From Stomorhina lunata (Eukaryota; Arthropoda; Insecta; Diptera; Rhiniidae): a DNA stretch of 64,000 bases. Below the pieces are notes generated by a model. It was given only the letters and a program-made list of their open reading frames with translations. It did no database searches and was not told the DNA's origin. Location of the stretch: positions 33,572,292-33,636,291 of the forward strand of contig OW121740.1 of assembly GCA_933228675.1 (NCBI GenBank). Reading direction: 5' to 3'. Position numbers and translations under genes: made by a program. Positions 9,490 to 23,028 of the stretch are shown piece after piece; position 1 is the first letter of the stretch, and each line of letters starts with the position of its first letter.

Positions 9490-10890
9490 TAGTACCTGGT
9501 AGACCGAGCCTTGCTCGGAGCTTTATGATAAGCATTTTGAGGAAAATTTTAAAGTTTTTATATATTTTATATTATAAAGTGCTAAAATAAATTTAGAGGA
9601 AAGACATTGTACAAATATTCAGTTAATTTTGAATTATTTAATTTATTTTGCCCGACCAACACATAGTTTGCATAGTTTACAGTTTAACTCATTTTGAATA
9701 ATTTTGGAAATTATTCATATCAACAGAAACCTCTGTCGACTCATGCGCAACAACTTTGCTAAAGATTATAGTATGATCAAATGCACAGTTTACGATTTAA
9801 TTCATTTTGAGTAGTTTTCTGTGGCGCCACCTGTCGGACTTTGCTTATTCCAATACATAAACCTTCTTCGGCTTATCCGTAACAACTTTGCTGAAGATTA
9901 TAGCATGATTAAATGTACAGCATACGATTAAATTGACTTTGAGTAAATTTCAGTAGCGCTACCTGTCGAAATTTCTTCATACCAACTAAGAAACCCTCGT
10001 TGGCTCATGTGCAACAACTTTGCTAAAGATCATAGCATGATCAAATGTACAGTTTACGATTTAATTAATTTTTAGTAATTTTCAGTGGCGCCATCTGTCG
10101 GAAATTAGTCTTTTCAACTTTAAAACCTTCGCCGGCTTATCCGCAACATCTTCGCTAAAGAGCATAACACAATCAAATTCACAGTTTACTATTCTATAAA
10201 GAACATACATACAGACAAACATTTATTTGTTTAAAATAATACTAATTTTTCCCCCTTTTTATTCCCTAATTTCTAAAAGTTCCATATGTATATTTGGTAC
10301 TTTTTTGGTGCCAATTGAATTCGGTACATTTTTTTAAAACGCATTTAACATAATGTATAATGTTCCTATTCATATTACTTTGGAGATGTTAAGTTATCAT
10401 TTTATCCCTTTTTTACCCATTTTGGCTCCAAAATCAAAAAGTACCAAATATGTGTTTCATGTTTTTTTTACATCTATTGATTGCAGTACCAAGTTTCTTT
10501 CTATATTCTTTAGTTTAAAATATAAGAGTGGGTTAAAAAGGTGCCAAAAAAACTATTTTCACCCTTTTTTACCCCCTATCGGACATAGTTTCAAAAAAGT
10601 ACCAAACACCTGTCCGCTTATTTTCAAAGCTGTTTAAAACGTAATTTTAATTTTGTTTCTATACTTATTACTTTAGGAGACATAGCGTTTTCGATTTTTT
10701 CCCCTTTTTACCCGTTTTTATCCTCTTAGAGGTAAAAGTTCCAAAAGTCCCTTCTTCTTCGACCTATACATCAAAAAAGATACCCACTGTCCAAATTTTA
10801 TCAAAATCGTTAGAGCCGTTTTCGAGATAGCCATTCTATATATATATATATATATATATACAATTATTGCTCGTTTAAGAATATAAGATA
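9490..10890 (+). mobile_element. Family B interspersed repeat (copy 1, longest)
   Basis: It begins AGTACCTGGTAGACCGAGCC, in which CCGAGC-CTT-GCTCGG forms a hairpin. It ends with 'aaaatcgttagagccgttttcgagatag', a TA-rich run and 'caattattgctcg'. Related copies start at 15138 and 38718. The interior holds a four-unit 132-bp tandem repeat with GGCGCCACCTGTCGG and several 'aaaagtaccaaa' phrases. There is no long reading frame, so it is non-autonomous. The 3' phrase resembles ends common in insect Helitron and RTE-like non-autonomous elements, but the class is undecided. Confidence 0.7.
9740..10270 (+). repeat. 132-bp tandem repeat x4 inside family B
   Basis: The phrase CAACAACTTTGCTAAAGAT recurs at 9748, 9880, 10012 and 10144, exactly 132 bp apart. 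Each unit continues with 'agcatgatcaaatg', 'cagtttacgatttaatt' and GTGGCGCCACCTGTCGG. A similar but more eroded series is present in the family B copy at 15138-16187 and absent from the copy at 38718. Confidence 0.85.
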
Positions 10891-10904
10891 ATACATACTA
10901 AAGT

Positions 10905-12765
10905 CGTCAATTTCAAAGAATTTCTTATAAAAATAAGATATTTTTAAAGAATTTCCCACAGAAATAAGAAAATTTTTAAAAATTTCTATAGAAATTAGTA
11001 AATTTTGAAAAATTTCTTATTTATAAGTAAATAAAATTTCTTATAGGTATTAGATAATTTTAAAAAATTCCTATAGAAATAACAAATTTTTGAAAAATTT
11101 TATATAAAAATAAGTAATTTTTGAAAAGTTTCATACAAAATTAAAAAAAAAATTTAAAAAAATTTTAAAAAATTTCGTAAAAAAATAGAAAATTTTTCAA
11201 AAATTTCGTGTAAAAATAGGAAATTTTTGAAAAATTTCGTATGAAAATAGGAAATTTTTGAAAAATTTCGTATAAAAATAGGAAATTTTTGAAAAATTTC
11301 CTATAAAAATAGGAAATTTTTGAAAAATTTCCTATAAAATTAGCAATTTTTTGAAAAATTTCCTATAAAAATAGGAAATTTTTGAAAAATTTCCAATAAA
11401 AATAGGAAATTTTTGAAAAATTTCCTATAAAAATAGGAAATTCTTGAAAAATTTCCTATAAAAATAGGAAATTTTTGAAAAAATTCCTATAAAAATAGGA
11501 AATTTTTGAAAAATTTCCTATAAAAATAGGAAATTTTTGAAAATTTTCCTATAAAAATAGGAAATTTTTGAAAAATTTCCTATAAAAATAGGAAATTTTT
11601 GAAAAATTTCCTATAAAAATAGGAAATTTTTGAAAAATTTCCTATAAAAATAGGAAATTTTTGAAAATTTTCCTATAAAAATAGGAAATTTTTGAAAAAT
11701 TTAGGAAATTTTTGAAAAATTTCCTATAAAAATAGGAAATTTTTGAAAAATTTCCTATAAAAATAGGAAATTTTTGAAAAATTTCCTATAAAAATAGGAA
11801 ATTTTTGAAAAATTTCCTATAAAAATAGGAAATTTTTGAAAAATTTCCTATAAAAATAGGAAATTTTTGAAAAATTTCCTATAAAAATAGGAAATTTTTG
11901 AAAAATTTCCTATAAAAATAGGAAATTTTTGAAAAATTTCCTATAAAAATAGGAAATTTTTGAAAAATTTCCTATAAAAATAGGAAATTTTTGAAAAATT
12001 TCCTATAAAAATAGGAAATTTTTGAAAAATTTCCTATAAAAATAGGAAATTTTTGAAAAATTTCCTATAAAAATAGGAAATTTTTGAAAAATTTCCTATA
12101 AAAATAGGAAATTTTTGAAAAATTTCCTATAAAAATAGGAAATTTTTGAAAAATTTCCTATAAAAATAGGAAATTTTTGAAAATTTCCTATAAAAATAAA
12201 AAAAATTTTTGAAAAATTTCCTATAAAAATAGGAAATTTTTGAAAAATTTCCTATAAAAATAGGAAATTTTTGAAAAATTTCCTATAAAAATAGGAAATT
12301 TTTGAAAAATTTCCTATAAAAATAGGAAATTTTTGAAAAATTTCCTATAAAAATAGGAAATTTTTGAAAAATTTCCTATAAAAATAGGAAATTTTTGAAA
12401 AATTTCCTATAAAAATAGGAAATTTTTGAAAAATTTCCTATCAAAATAGGAAATTTTTGAAAAATTTCCTATCAAAATAGGAAATTTTTGAAAAATTTCC
12501 TATAAAAATAGGAAATTTTTGAAAAATTCCTATAAAAATAGGAAATTTTTGAAAACTTTCCTATTTTTATAGGAAATTTTTCAAAAATATCCTATTTTTA
12601 TAGGAATATTTTCAAAAATTTCATATTTTTATAGGAAATTTTTAAAAAAATTCTTATTTTTATAGGAAATTTTTATAAAAGTTTCTTATTTTTATAGAAG
12701 ATTTAAAAAAATCCTATTTTTATGGAAAAGTTTTTATTTAATAAGAAATTATTGAAAAATTTCTT
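10905..12765 (+). repeat. 31-bp A/T-tract satellite array S1, with an orientation flip at about 12553
   Basis: The unit is 31 bp: AAATTTTTGAAAAATTT followed by CCTATAAAAATAGG, overlapping with the next unit. Units before about 11150 are degenerate, those from about 11220 to 12540 are nearly identical, and one short internal deletion is visible near 11702. At about 12553 the array switches to the reverse complement (CCTATTTTTATAGG with TTTTTCAAAAA) and runs as eroded units to 12765. Confidence 0.95.
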
Positions 12766-14590
12766 TTTTTTTGTTTGCAAATTGTACTGAGACTTTTTCC
12801 CCATTTCTTATTGTTCCATTGATATTCTGAAACCCAAATTACCGTTGACTATTGTTTTTAATTTCAGTCTCTTACGTAAATTTTCTTTTTACTTTTTTCA
12901 GCCATTTTAAGGACACAATTTCCATCAGCCAAGATCGCAAGTGCCATATCCTCTGATATAAAAAAAAAAACAAAAATTACAAAAATATTTTTTAACAACT
13001 TAAGCTACAAATATAATTACCAGCACGCAATATAATATCTTTTGCAGTTTTTTATTACCGTTAAAATGAAAATATAAAAAATGAAATAAAATTAAAATTA
13101 CAAACGGATTTCAAAAGGACAATCATAAAGAGAAAAAACCACGCAAAAAGTACGAGGAGATTACAGTTTTACTTATCATAAGAGGCCCGTGTTATTTGTT
13201 GTTTTTTTGTCTTGAATCCTGCTTTTGCTCTTTTTTGTATTTAAAACATAAGCCCTTAAAAATATATCTGTGCTTATAAGCAGTAGCGGTTTAAGTCAAA
13301 AGTTATGATTTTATGAAAATTGATTACAAGTGGTCTACTATTTAAATTTCAGTTAAGGCTTTTATAGGGAAAAAATACATATTTTGGGGTATAGGGACAA
13401 AGCTATATGATCTAAAGACTACTATCTATGTCTACTACTTATCTACTACTTAAAAGGCTAGACGTTTTAGTACCGCAGAAAATACGACCCACTCATTTGA
13501 AAAAACAGGTTGTGAGACGGTATCTTAATGAATTATATGAATTATAAAGCTTCTCTATAATTCATGTAGCAACTAATCAATCATTTATAGAATAATATTC
13601 ATAAAAATAACTCAGCTTGATTATAAATCTACTTAATCTGTTTTTGCTTGCGACCACAGATACTTATTTTTATATAGATTTTCATAAGTAACAAAGTGTG
13701 TTAATGGGCCTTCCTCTTGTATTAAACAATAAATGGTCAAAGTCGTTAACTTTTTGGAAACCTTACAAAAAAAAGAAAAAACTCAACACCAGAAGTTCAG
13801 TAAAAAGTGAAAAAAGTAAATAAACAAAAAACCAGCCGTTTTTTTTCGTTAATGGAAAAAATACGAAAAAAATATAATATAAATAAACATGAAATACAGA
13901 TTGTACTGAGTCTTTTTATTTAAAAGAGAATATTAAAAGTTAAGAAATAAGTATTTTAAAATAAAATGAAATAATACAGCAAAAAAAAACAGCACTAAAT
14001 TTGTGGTTTTCTGTATTTTCTTTCACGGTTTTTTGCCTTAAGGCAATAGTAAATTATGGCTTAGTTTAAGTCTGACATGAAAACCCAATATTTTTTATAT
14101 ATATTTAAAAATAAAATGTTAATTCGAGAAAAACAAAATAATGCCGGAAACAAAATTTTACAGCATCAAAAGAACAAAATAGAAAGTTCTTTAACACGAC
14201 AAAAAATTCTTTTGAAGTTGGTTTTTCACAACAAGAGGTTATTGATCCTAAAACGTTCTTTTTTTTAATTGCTAGAGTGTCTAATTCGTAAATCTAACAA
14301 ACTATACCTTAACGAATTTTGAACATTATTTTAAGTGTTGAAGAATAAAGAAATTTTTTGTAAGCCCTGAGGAATATTGAGCATATTTAAGTAAATTTGA
14401 TAGGTCGGAAATAATATTTTACTGAATAAAGAAAGTTAATTGAAAGTTTTATGCCTTTTCAGAAATACTTTTGATTTTGTTTGAATTCTTGAAGGTTATT
14501 GCTCCCTGAAAGTTTCTTTGAATTTTGTCAAGGTTTCTTTACTTTGTTATTACAACGAGTTGAGGAATAAAGAAATATTAAATTCAACTA
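12766..14590. other. Unique AT-rich stretch
   Basis: Mostly A-rich spacer. A minus-strand frame of 27 codons at 12864-12947 (beginning MALAILADGNCVLKM) has coding-like composition but no recognised identity, and a 63-codon Lys-rich frame at 14077-14268 looks random. No repeat family was recognised. Confidence 0.5.
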
Positions 14591-15137
14591 AAAACAAGTA
14601 AATAGTCGGTCAAGCCCGACCATACGATACCCTTCACCACTAAGGTCAAAGGTGTTCTTTTATCTGTATAAAGACAAATGTTTGCCGAATTTTGCCATCA
14701 TAGAAACATTTTCTCAAAACTTATTTATTTAAGCTGTTTTCGTCACTTGGACTTATATGAGAACTAGGGTCAAATGTGAAGCGATTATCACGAAATTTGG
14801 CAAATTAATTACAGTTGTTACAAAAATTACGTGTGCAAAAAATAAACTTAAAATTCTCATTATCTTTAGACTTACGAGCGTTTTAGTGATTTTTGCCTCA
14901 TTTAGTGCGTTTTGATAGAAGAGTTTATATGTGAGCTATGGTCAAATGAGGACCGATTTCAACGCAGTTTGGTACAGTGATTTACATAAGCAGTGTTTGT
15001 TTCAAATTTCATGAAAAAAATATTGATATTTGTGGCCAATATATCAATTCCGGGAAGTGGGATCTATAGAAGGTACCATTAATAATGGACCGATTTTGAC
15101 GAATTTCAATAGATTCTATTATCTATTATCAAAAAAA
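14591..15137 (+). mobile_element. Family A interspersed repeat, 5' part, interrupted by family B
   Basis: It begins AAAACAAGTAAATAGTCGGTCAAG and forms the 5' hairpin GTCGG-TCAAGC-CCGAC, then GATACCCTTCACCACTAAGG. The body carries 'gagctatggtcaaatg' and 'ttccgggaagtgggatc'. At 15138 it is cut by the start of a family B copy, and the remaining third does not resume downstream. Full-length copies such as 17311-18080 are about 770 bp. Confidence 0.85.
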
Positions 15138-16187
15138 AGTACCTGGTTGACCGAGCCTTGCTCGGAGCTTTATCATAAGCATTTTGAGGCAAATTTTAAA
15201 GTTTTCATATATTTTATTTAATAAAGTACTAAAATAAATTTAGAGGAAAGACATTACACAAATATTCAGTTAATTTTGAATTATTTTATTTATTTTGTTC
15301 GATCAACACATAGTTTGCATAGTTTACAGTTTAACTCATTTTGAACAATTTTGGAAATTGGTGATACCAACAGAAACGTACGTTGGCTCGTGAGCAACAG
15401 CTTTGCTGATTAAAATGCACAGTTTACGATTTAATTAATTTTGAGTAGTTTTCAGTGATGCCACCTGTCAGAAGTTTTGCATACCTACTAAGAAGCCTTC
15501 GTCTGCTTATGATTAACAACTTTGCTAATAATCATAACATGATTAAATTCACAGCTTACGATATAATTAACTTTGAGTAAATTTCAGTGGCGCCACCTGT
15601 CGAAATTTCTCCATACCAATCTTTGTCGGCTAATATTTAACTCACTTTGAGCAAATTTCGCCGGCTTATGCACTACAACTTTGCTAAAGATCAAAGCATG
15701 ATCAAATGCACAGTTTACGATTTAATTAATTTTTAGTAATTTTCATTGGCGCCACCTGTCGGAAATTAGTTTTATCAACTTAAAAACCTTTGCCGGCATA
15801 TCCGCAACATCTTCTCTAGGGAGCATAACATAATCAAAGGCATAGTTTACTATTCTATAAAGAACATACATACAGACAAACATTCATTTGTTTAAAAAGT
15901 ATAACATTGCTAATTTTTTCCCCTTTTTATCGTCTAATTTCAAAAAGTTCAATGTGCATATTTGGTACCTCTTTGGTACCAATTGAATTCGGTACATTTT
16001 ATTAAAACGCAGTTAACATAATGTTCCTATTCATATTATTTTGAGATGTTAAGTTATCATGTTATCCCTTTTTTACCCATTTTGGCCCCAAAATCAAAAA
16101 AAGTACCAAATACGTGTTTAATGTTTATCGATCGATTGCAGTACAAAGGTTCTTTCTATATTCTTTAGTTTATATTCTTTAGTAGTA
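15138..16187 (+). mobile_element. Family B interspersed repeat (copy 2), inserted in family A
   Basis: It begins AGTACCTGGTTGACCGAGCC with the CCGAGC/GCTCGG hairpin and follows the copy at 9490 through eroded 132-bp units and the 'aaaagtaccaaatacgtgttt' region. It ends prematurely near 'ttctttagtttatattcttt' and is followed directly by family E sequence, so its 3' end is missing. Confidence 0.8.
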
Positions 16188-16882
16188 CTTTTAGTTAAGG
16201 CGCTATCGAGCTTTTATCTAATCGACAGACGGATATAAACCCCTTTTCTTTTTGTATTTTTGTGTTACCGTAAGTTTTTTACATGGGAGCTATGGTCCAA
16301 TGGTGACCGATTGTGACAAAATTTTGCACACTGGCTGGCATTCACATAGGAATTCCTTGCGCTAAATTTAGTGGCCAAAGCTATTACAGTTTATCATTTA
16401 TGGGCATTTAAGTGAATTTCAGATGGAATTTAGGCTGTTTCCGTAAGTTTTTTATATGGGAGTTATGGTTAAATGTGAATCGATTTCGATGAAATTTTAT
16501 ATGGTGGCTAGTGCTTATGTAAAACTTTTAGATACCAAATTTTGTCATCATATCTGTTATAATTTGTTATTTATTAGCAAATAAGCGATTAGCCTAGACG
16601 AGGTTTTACGGGAGCTATGATCAAATGTTAAACGATTTTGCCAAATTTCAATACCAAAATTTTCTCATAGATGAAGAATGTTTTGACTAAATTTCAGCTC
16701 CTTTCGTTCCTCCTTTAGATTTCAACAGACGGACAGGCAGACGGACATCGCTCAATCGTCTTAGAATTCCATAAGGATTCAGAATATATATCGTTCTTGA
16801 TTTTTGAGCCAATATTAAGGAAATTACAAACGGAATGACAATCTCAATATACCCCCATTCTTTTTGATGGTGAGTATAAAAA
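16188..16882 (+). mobile_element. Family E interspersed repeat, 5'-truncated
   Basis: It starts within the element at 'agttaaggcgctatcgagc' and continues through 'ccgtaagttttttacatgggag', 'gaccgattgtgacaaaattttgcacac' and 'gacggacatcgctcaatcg', ending TGGTGAGTATAAAAA. Its terminal block matches that at 1-609. No coding frame is visible. Confidence 0.8.
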
Positions 16883-17310
16883 GCCGGAGACCATTTATTT
16901 CTTTCTTTTGCTAATTGTGCTTTCTAGACACTTTGGCAAATATACATGAATATGTAAAAGCTTTTGTATTGTTTTTTCACGATAAGAAAACCAAGGAACT
17001 TTGAACTCGATAGTTGAACTAAAGAGTGGATTCTGATGAAGTAAACATTTTTTTCAGAACCTATAAAATATCTAGGCATTGTAGGTCTAAAATAAAGATG
17101 CGACACTTTTTTGAGTAAAGAAGTCCATACCACTCGTTAATAAGATACATAGATACTATCTGAGGGAGTAATTCATTAAAAGAGAATTCCTTATGGCAAT
17201 TATTTCTGAATAAGAAATATTATTAACCAAGTGCTATTATATCCCATAGATCTGTTGTATCCCTAAGAAATTCTAAAACGCTTCTTTTAGTAATTGACTT
17301 CTTTCTGTTT
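16883..17310. other. Unique spacer
   Basis: Holds a 69-codon minus-strand frame (16924-17133) with no recognised similarity. Nothing else was seen. Confidence 0.5.
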
Positions 17311-18080
17311 TTATTATACCCTTCACCACCATAGGTGGATTATAAGTTTGTGCTGATGTATGTAACGCATAGAAATATTTATCTTTTAATATACCAATAG
17401 GCTTAGAATCTCTTTCTTAGTCGATTTAGCGATGTCCGTCCGTCCGTCCGTCCGTCTGGCTGGCTGGCTTGTAATCAAACTACAGGTCGCACTTCTAAAG
17501 ATAATTTGATGAAATTTGGCATTGATCATTTTTTTGATAATGGAACCACGTCTATTGAAATTGTTTAAAATCGGTCCATTATTTATGGTACCTCCCATAG
17601 GTCCCACTTCCCGGAATTGATATATTGGCCACAAATATCAATATTTTTTCATGAAATTTGAAACAAATGCTGCCCATATGAACCAAAATCACTGTATCAA
17701 ATTTCGTTGAAATCGGTACACATTTGACCATAGCTCCCATACAAACTCTTCTTTAAAATCGCACTAAATGAGACAAAAAATCACTAAAACGCTCGTAAAT
17801 CTAAAGATAATGAAATTATTTTTTTCATACATTATTTTTGTAACAAGTGTAATAAATTTGCCAAATTTCGAGATAATCGGTCCACATTTGACTCTAGCTC
17901 TCATATAAGTTCAAATGACGGAAACAGGTTGAATATATAAGTTTTGAGAAAATGTTTGTATGATGGCAAAATTTAGCAAATATTTGTCTTTATATAGGAA
18001 AAATAACACCTTTGACCTTAGTGGTGAAGGGTATCGTATGGTCGATCTAGACCGCCTATAGCGCTTTTTTACTTGTTTTT
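17311..18080 (-). mobile_element. Family A interspersed repeat, full-length copy
   Basis: About 770 bp, and the best reference copy in the window. On the plus strand it begins TTATTATACCCTTCACCACC and a 'CATAGGTGG' half-palindrome, passes 'gatgtatgtaacgcatag', a CCGT microsatellite seed (about 17434-17460) and 'cccacttcccggaattgatata'. It ends with 'gtggtgaagggtatcgtatgg' and 'cttttttacttgttttt'. Both ends contain CCCTTCACCAC or its complement. No coding frame is visible. Confidence 0.85.
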
Positions 18081-19159
18081 CTCTACAGTTAATTTCCTTC
18101 TTTACAATAAGGTCAATCTTAAACTTATTTTTTTTTAAATTTTATAAATAATTTAACCTCTAACTTAAACTAAGTTCTTTGTTTTTCCCCATTCAAAAAC
18201 ACCTTAAATATATTACCAATATTAAGTATCTTAAATAAAATTAGTTTTCAACTATGAAAATATTATGAAAATATTTTTTCAAGTATTTTTGTAACATCTG
18301 TTTTTGTTCCCCAACTCCCATACAAAGCTGCTATTTTTATCATAAGTTTTTTATATACTCGTATTCTTTCAAAAGAAGAGGATAATTTTTCTTCCCCCTT
18401 TTTTTCTCGAGCTCATGGTGATGATAATAATAAATTTTATAGGTAGGAAGTGGATGAGAAGAAGCAAAAAAAAAGAAGATGTATTGAGTTCTTAAGCCTG
18501 TCAGGATAAAAAAAAAATGAAGAAAATGCATTTGGCGATAACAGCTAAAATAAAACGGAAGGCGGATGTAATAGAGTGGATTTTGCATGAACATTGAAAA
18601 TAATGTATAAAATTTCTTGAAATGCACTAGTTGGTAAAGGTAGCTACTATTTATAAGAAGAGTATTAAGGTATCTGGTGGTTTTAAGTTTAAAAGAAATT
18701 TAGATTTTTTATTCAGCATTTTTTTTCAAAAGAAGTTAAAAATAAGGCTTAATATTATAAGATGTAAAAGGCAAAATGATATTGACAATCAACAGCTGTT
18801 AAAATATTTTATCGAACATCGTTAAGGGATAATCTAAGTTAATCTGCAATAGTCCTATTTGCTTACAAAAAAAAATATTTATTTTATTTCACTGGCCCGA
18901 ACTGTTTGAACTCAACATGCTCTCAATCATATGGCCATAAATTCTTTTCCCTGAAGTTATGTGGAAAAAAATAGTTTTTCAAATTTCTTTCTATTGTACA
19001 ACTTTCTTTTAAATTAGTTTTTCATTTATTGCCAACATATATTAAGACGGCCAAACTTTGTCTGTGTGTTTCATTTTTCCTTTAGAAGTTCTTGTTATAA
19101 TAAATGATATAATAGCTATAAGTGTTCCTATGTGCGGGCAGAAACTACCCAATAGCAAA
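18081..19159. other. Unique AT-rich stretch
   Basis: Contains a 95-codon Tyr/Phe/His-rich minus-strand frame (18340-18627) and a 64-codon plus-strand frame (18631-18825). Neither resembles a known family. No repeat was recognised. Confidence 0.5.
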
Positions 19160-21640
19160 AACTTAAAAAATACAAATTTTTAAAAAATTTCCTATAATAA
19201 TAGATAATTTTTTAAAAATTTAATACAAAAAAAAACGTTTGAAAAATTTCCTATAAAAACAGAATTTTTTTTTTTAATTTCCTATTAAAATAGGAAATTT
19301 TTGAAAAATTTCCTATAAAAATAGGAAATTTTTGAAAAATTTCCTATAAAAATAGGAAATTTTTGAAAAATTTCCTATAAAAATAGGAAATTTTTGAAAA
19401 ATTTCCTATAAAAATAGGAAATTTTTGAAAAATTTCCTATAAAAATAGGAAATTTTTGAAAAATTTCCTATAAAAATAGGAAATTTTTGAAAAATTTCCT
19501 ATAAAAATAGGAAATTTTTGAAAAATTTCCTATAAAAATAGGAAATTTTTGAAAAATTTCCTATAAAAATAGGAAATTTTTGAAAAATTTCCTATAAAAA
19601 TAGGAAATTTTTGAAAAATTTCCTATAAAAATAGGAAATTTTTGAAAAATTTCCTATAAAAATAGGAAATTTTTGAAAAATTTCCTATAAAAATAGGAAA
19701 TTTTTGAAAAATTTCCTATAAAAATAGGAAATTTTTGAAAAATTTCCTATAAAAATAGGAAATTTTTGAAAAATTTCCTATAAAAATAGGAAATTTTTGA
19801 AAAATTTCCTATAAAAATAGGAAATTTTTGAAAAATTTCCTATAAAAATAGGAAATTTTTGAAAAATTTCCTATAAAAATAGGAAATTTTTGAAAAATTT
19901 CCTATAAAAATAGGAAATTTTTGAAAAATTTCCTATAAAAATAGGAAATTTTTGAAAAATTTCCTATAAAAATAGGAAATTTTTGAAAAATTTCCTATAA
20001 AAATAGGAAATTTTTGAAAAATTTCCTATAAAAATAGGAAATTTTTGAAAAATTTCCTATAAAAATAGGAAATTTTTGAAAAATTTCCTATAAAAATAGG
20101 AAATTTTTGAAAAATTTCCTATAAAAATAGGAAATTTTTGAAAAATTTCCTATAAAAATAGGAAATTTTTGAAAAATTTCCTATAAAAATAGGAAATTTT
20201 TGAAAAATTTCCTATAAAAATAGGAAATTTTTGAAAAATTTCCTATAAAAATAGGAAATTTTTGAAAAATTTCCTATAAAAATAGGAAATTTTTGAAAAA
20301 TTTCCTATAAAAATAGGAAATTTTTGAAAAATTTCCTATAAAAATAGGAAATTTTTGAAAAATTTCCTATAAAAATAGGAAATTTTTGAAAAATTTCCTA
20401 TAAAAATAGGAAATTTTTGAAAAATTTCCTATAAAAATAGGAAATTTTTGATAAATTTCTTATAAAACTAGAAAATTTTTGAAAAATGTCATATAAAAAT
20501 AGGAAATTTTTGAAAAATTTCCTATAAAAATAGGAAATTTTTGAAAAATTTCCTATAAAAATAGGAAATTTTTGAAAAATTTCCTATAAAAATAGTAAAA
20601 TTTTGAAAAATTTCCTATAAAAATAGGAAATTTTTGAAAAATTTCCTATAAAAATAGGAAATTTTTGAAAAATTTCCTATAAAAATAGGAAATTTTTGAA
20701 AAATTTCCTATTAAAATAGGAATTTTTTGAAAAATTTCCTATAAAAATAGGAATTTTTTGAAAAATTTCCTATAAAAATAGGAAATATTTGAAAAATTTC
20801 CTATAAAAATATTAAATTTTTGAAAAATTTCCTATAAAAATATTAAATTTTTGAAAAATTTCCTATAAAAATAGGAAATTTTTGAAAAATTTCCTATAAA
20901 AATAGGAAATTTTTGAAAAATTTCCTATAAAAATAGGAAATTTTTGAAAAATTTCCTATAAAAATAGGAAATTTTTGAAAAATTTCCTATAAAAATAGGA
21001 AATTTTTGAAAAATTTCCTATAAAAATAGGAAATTTTTGAAAAATTTCCTATAAAAATAGGAAATTTTTGAAAAATTTCCTATAAAAATAGGAAATTTTT
21101 GAAAAATTTCCTATAAAAATAGGAAATTTTTGAAAAATTTCCTATAAAAATAGGAAATTTTTGAAAAATTTCCTATAAAAATAGGAAATTTTTGAAAAAT
21201 TTCCTATAAAAATAGGAAATTTTTGAAAAATTTCCTATAAAGATAGGAAATTTTTGAAAAATTTCCTATTAAAATAGGAATTTTTTGAAATATTTTCTAT
21301 AAAAATAGGAAATTTTTGAAAAATTTCCTATAAAAATAGGAAATTTTTGAAAAATTTCCTATATAAATAGGAAATTTTTGAAAAATTTGCTGTAAAAATA
21401 GGAAATTTCTTATAAAAATAGGAAATTTTTGAAAAATTTCCTATAAAAATAGGAAATTTTTGAAAAGCTTCCTATAAAAATAGGAAATTTTTTTAAATAT
21501 TTCCTATAAAAATTAGAAATTTTTTGAAAAATTTTCTATAAAAATAGCAAATTTTTGAAAAATTTCCGTTAAAAATATGACATTTTCGAAAGAGGGATAT
21601 TATAAAAATGGGAAATTTTTATAGAAAACTTTACTCATTT
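19160..21640 (+). repeat. 31-bp A/T-tract satellite array S2, about 80 copies
   Basis: Same unit and orientation as the main part of S1. The first hundred bases and the last 350 or so are degenerate, and the core from about 19272 to 20450 is almost invariant. Single-base variants cluster around 20450-20870 and 21240-21600. Low divergence in the core implies recent expansion or homogenisation. Confidence 0.95.
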
Positions 21641-23028
21641 CACTTAGAACAGTTTATTTTTCCCACTGGTTCTATTTGCTATAATATTTTATAAATTTTT
21701 AAACAGATTATAAAGCAATCGATTTTTGTTCTTCAACTATATTTTATTTATCTTTCCTACTTATTTTTGGCAAAGTTTTTCTGCTTTTTCTTTTTTGAGA
21801 ACAAGAATGCATTTGAAGTGGATAATAAATTTGAAACAAATAAAAAAAAAATTAAATCGCTATAATCAATTGAGTTTATAAGTGCAAAAATATTGATGTG
21901 TTTAAGTTTGGTAAAATTTCTTTTAAGTTTTTTTGCTTTATGAAAAAGTAAATTTTGAAGAATTATAAAAATATTTTAAAAGAAAGTTAAATACTTAAAA
22001 TACTTTTAACATAATGAAGATAAGTATAAAAATATATTATTAATACATTTTCGCAACGAAAGGATTAATTTATCCTAGAAAAGTGGAATTTTTATGTTCA
22101 AAATATTAGTCTATTATTCTTGACTCCCATTGGAGTACAGGGCCTCAAAATGTTTAAAATATAGAACACAGTAATTTGGTAAGTTTTTATCATATCAAAC
22201 AATAAGTGCTTAGTACAACATCATACCTTACTCATGGCTAAAGTAAATATTTGAAACATATTTTTCAATATGTTTTTGGTAAAATCAAAAATCTTTTCCC
22301 TCCCTTTCAATTCTCTACAAAATTTTGTTATATCATAGTTTTTTATACTATTTTAGAATTGCTAAACGCTCATATAAATAAAAGTTAAAACTAAAACACT
22401 AAAAATTTTATATGCATTTTGCTACATCATAAATTCTACTCAAATCAGTTTTAATTGCATTTTAATATTGAATTTTATTAAAAAATAAAAACTAATAGAA
22501 TTTTATAGTTTTTTGCTATGACGAAGCTCTGACATTGCCACAAGTTGGTTATAAAATTACATTTAAATATATAATAATATCATTTGCTATAAAATTATAT
22601 TACGTGCATACACAGGTTAGATATAGAGTAATAACATATTTGCATATTGTGGCTTTCTGACATTAAAACTATAATCATCACTTCAGTCTGAGCACATGAC
22701 TACGATGACGATGACAGAAATATTCATAGACTAGCATGAACTCATACATATAAATAGTGCTGTCTAACTTTTTACGTATGTATATGTAGATTTCTACTTA
22801 TACGAAATATAAATAAAGAAAATAAGTTTAAAGGAAATCAGCAATAAACACTTTAACACTTTTAATATAGTATTTCCTGAATTTTTATAGTTTGTCCTTT
22901 TATAGTTTAATTCATAAATTTTAATGATCTTTTTGGCTTATTTGTAGTAAAGTTGTATAACTTTATTAAAGACAAAAGCCTCGTGAGTGCATACATGGGT
23001 GCATGCATGTGTATATGAGTGTGTAAAC
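21641..23028. other. Unique AT-rich stretch
   Basis: No reading frame or repeat family was recognised. Short alternating purine-pyrimidine runs such as 'gtgcatgcatgtgtatatgagtgtg' occur near 23000. Confidence 0.5.

Noticed and set aside
10905..12765. CRISPR array
   Set aside because: Units are continuous tandem copies with no unique spacers, in eukaryotic-type AT-rich DNA, and no cas-like genes are present.
12864..12947. 27-codon minus-strand frame beginning MALAILADGNC
   Set aside because: Coding-like composition, but too short and with no recognised relatives or splice context. Listed only in the description of the surrounding stretch.
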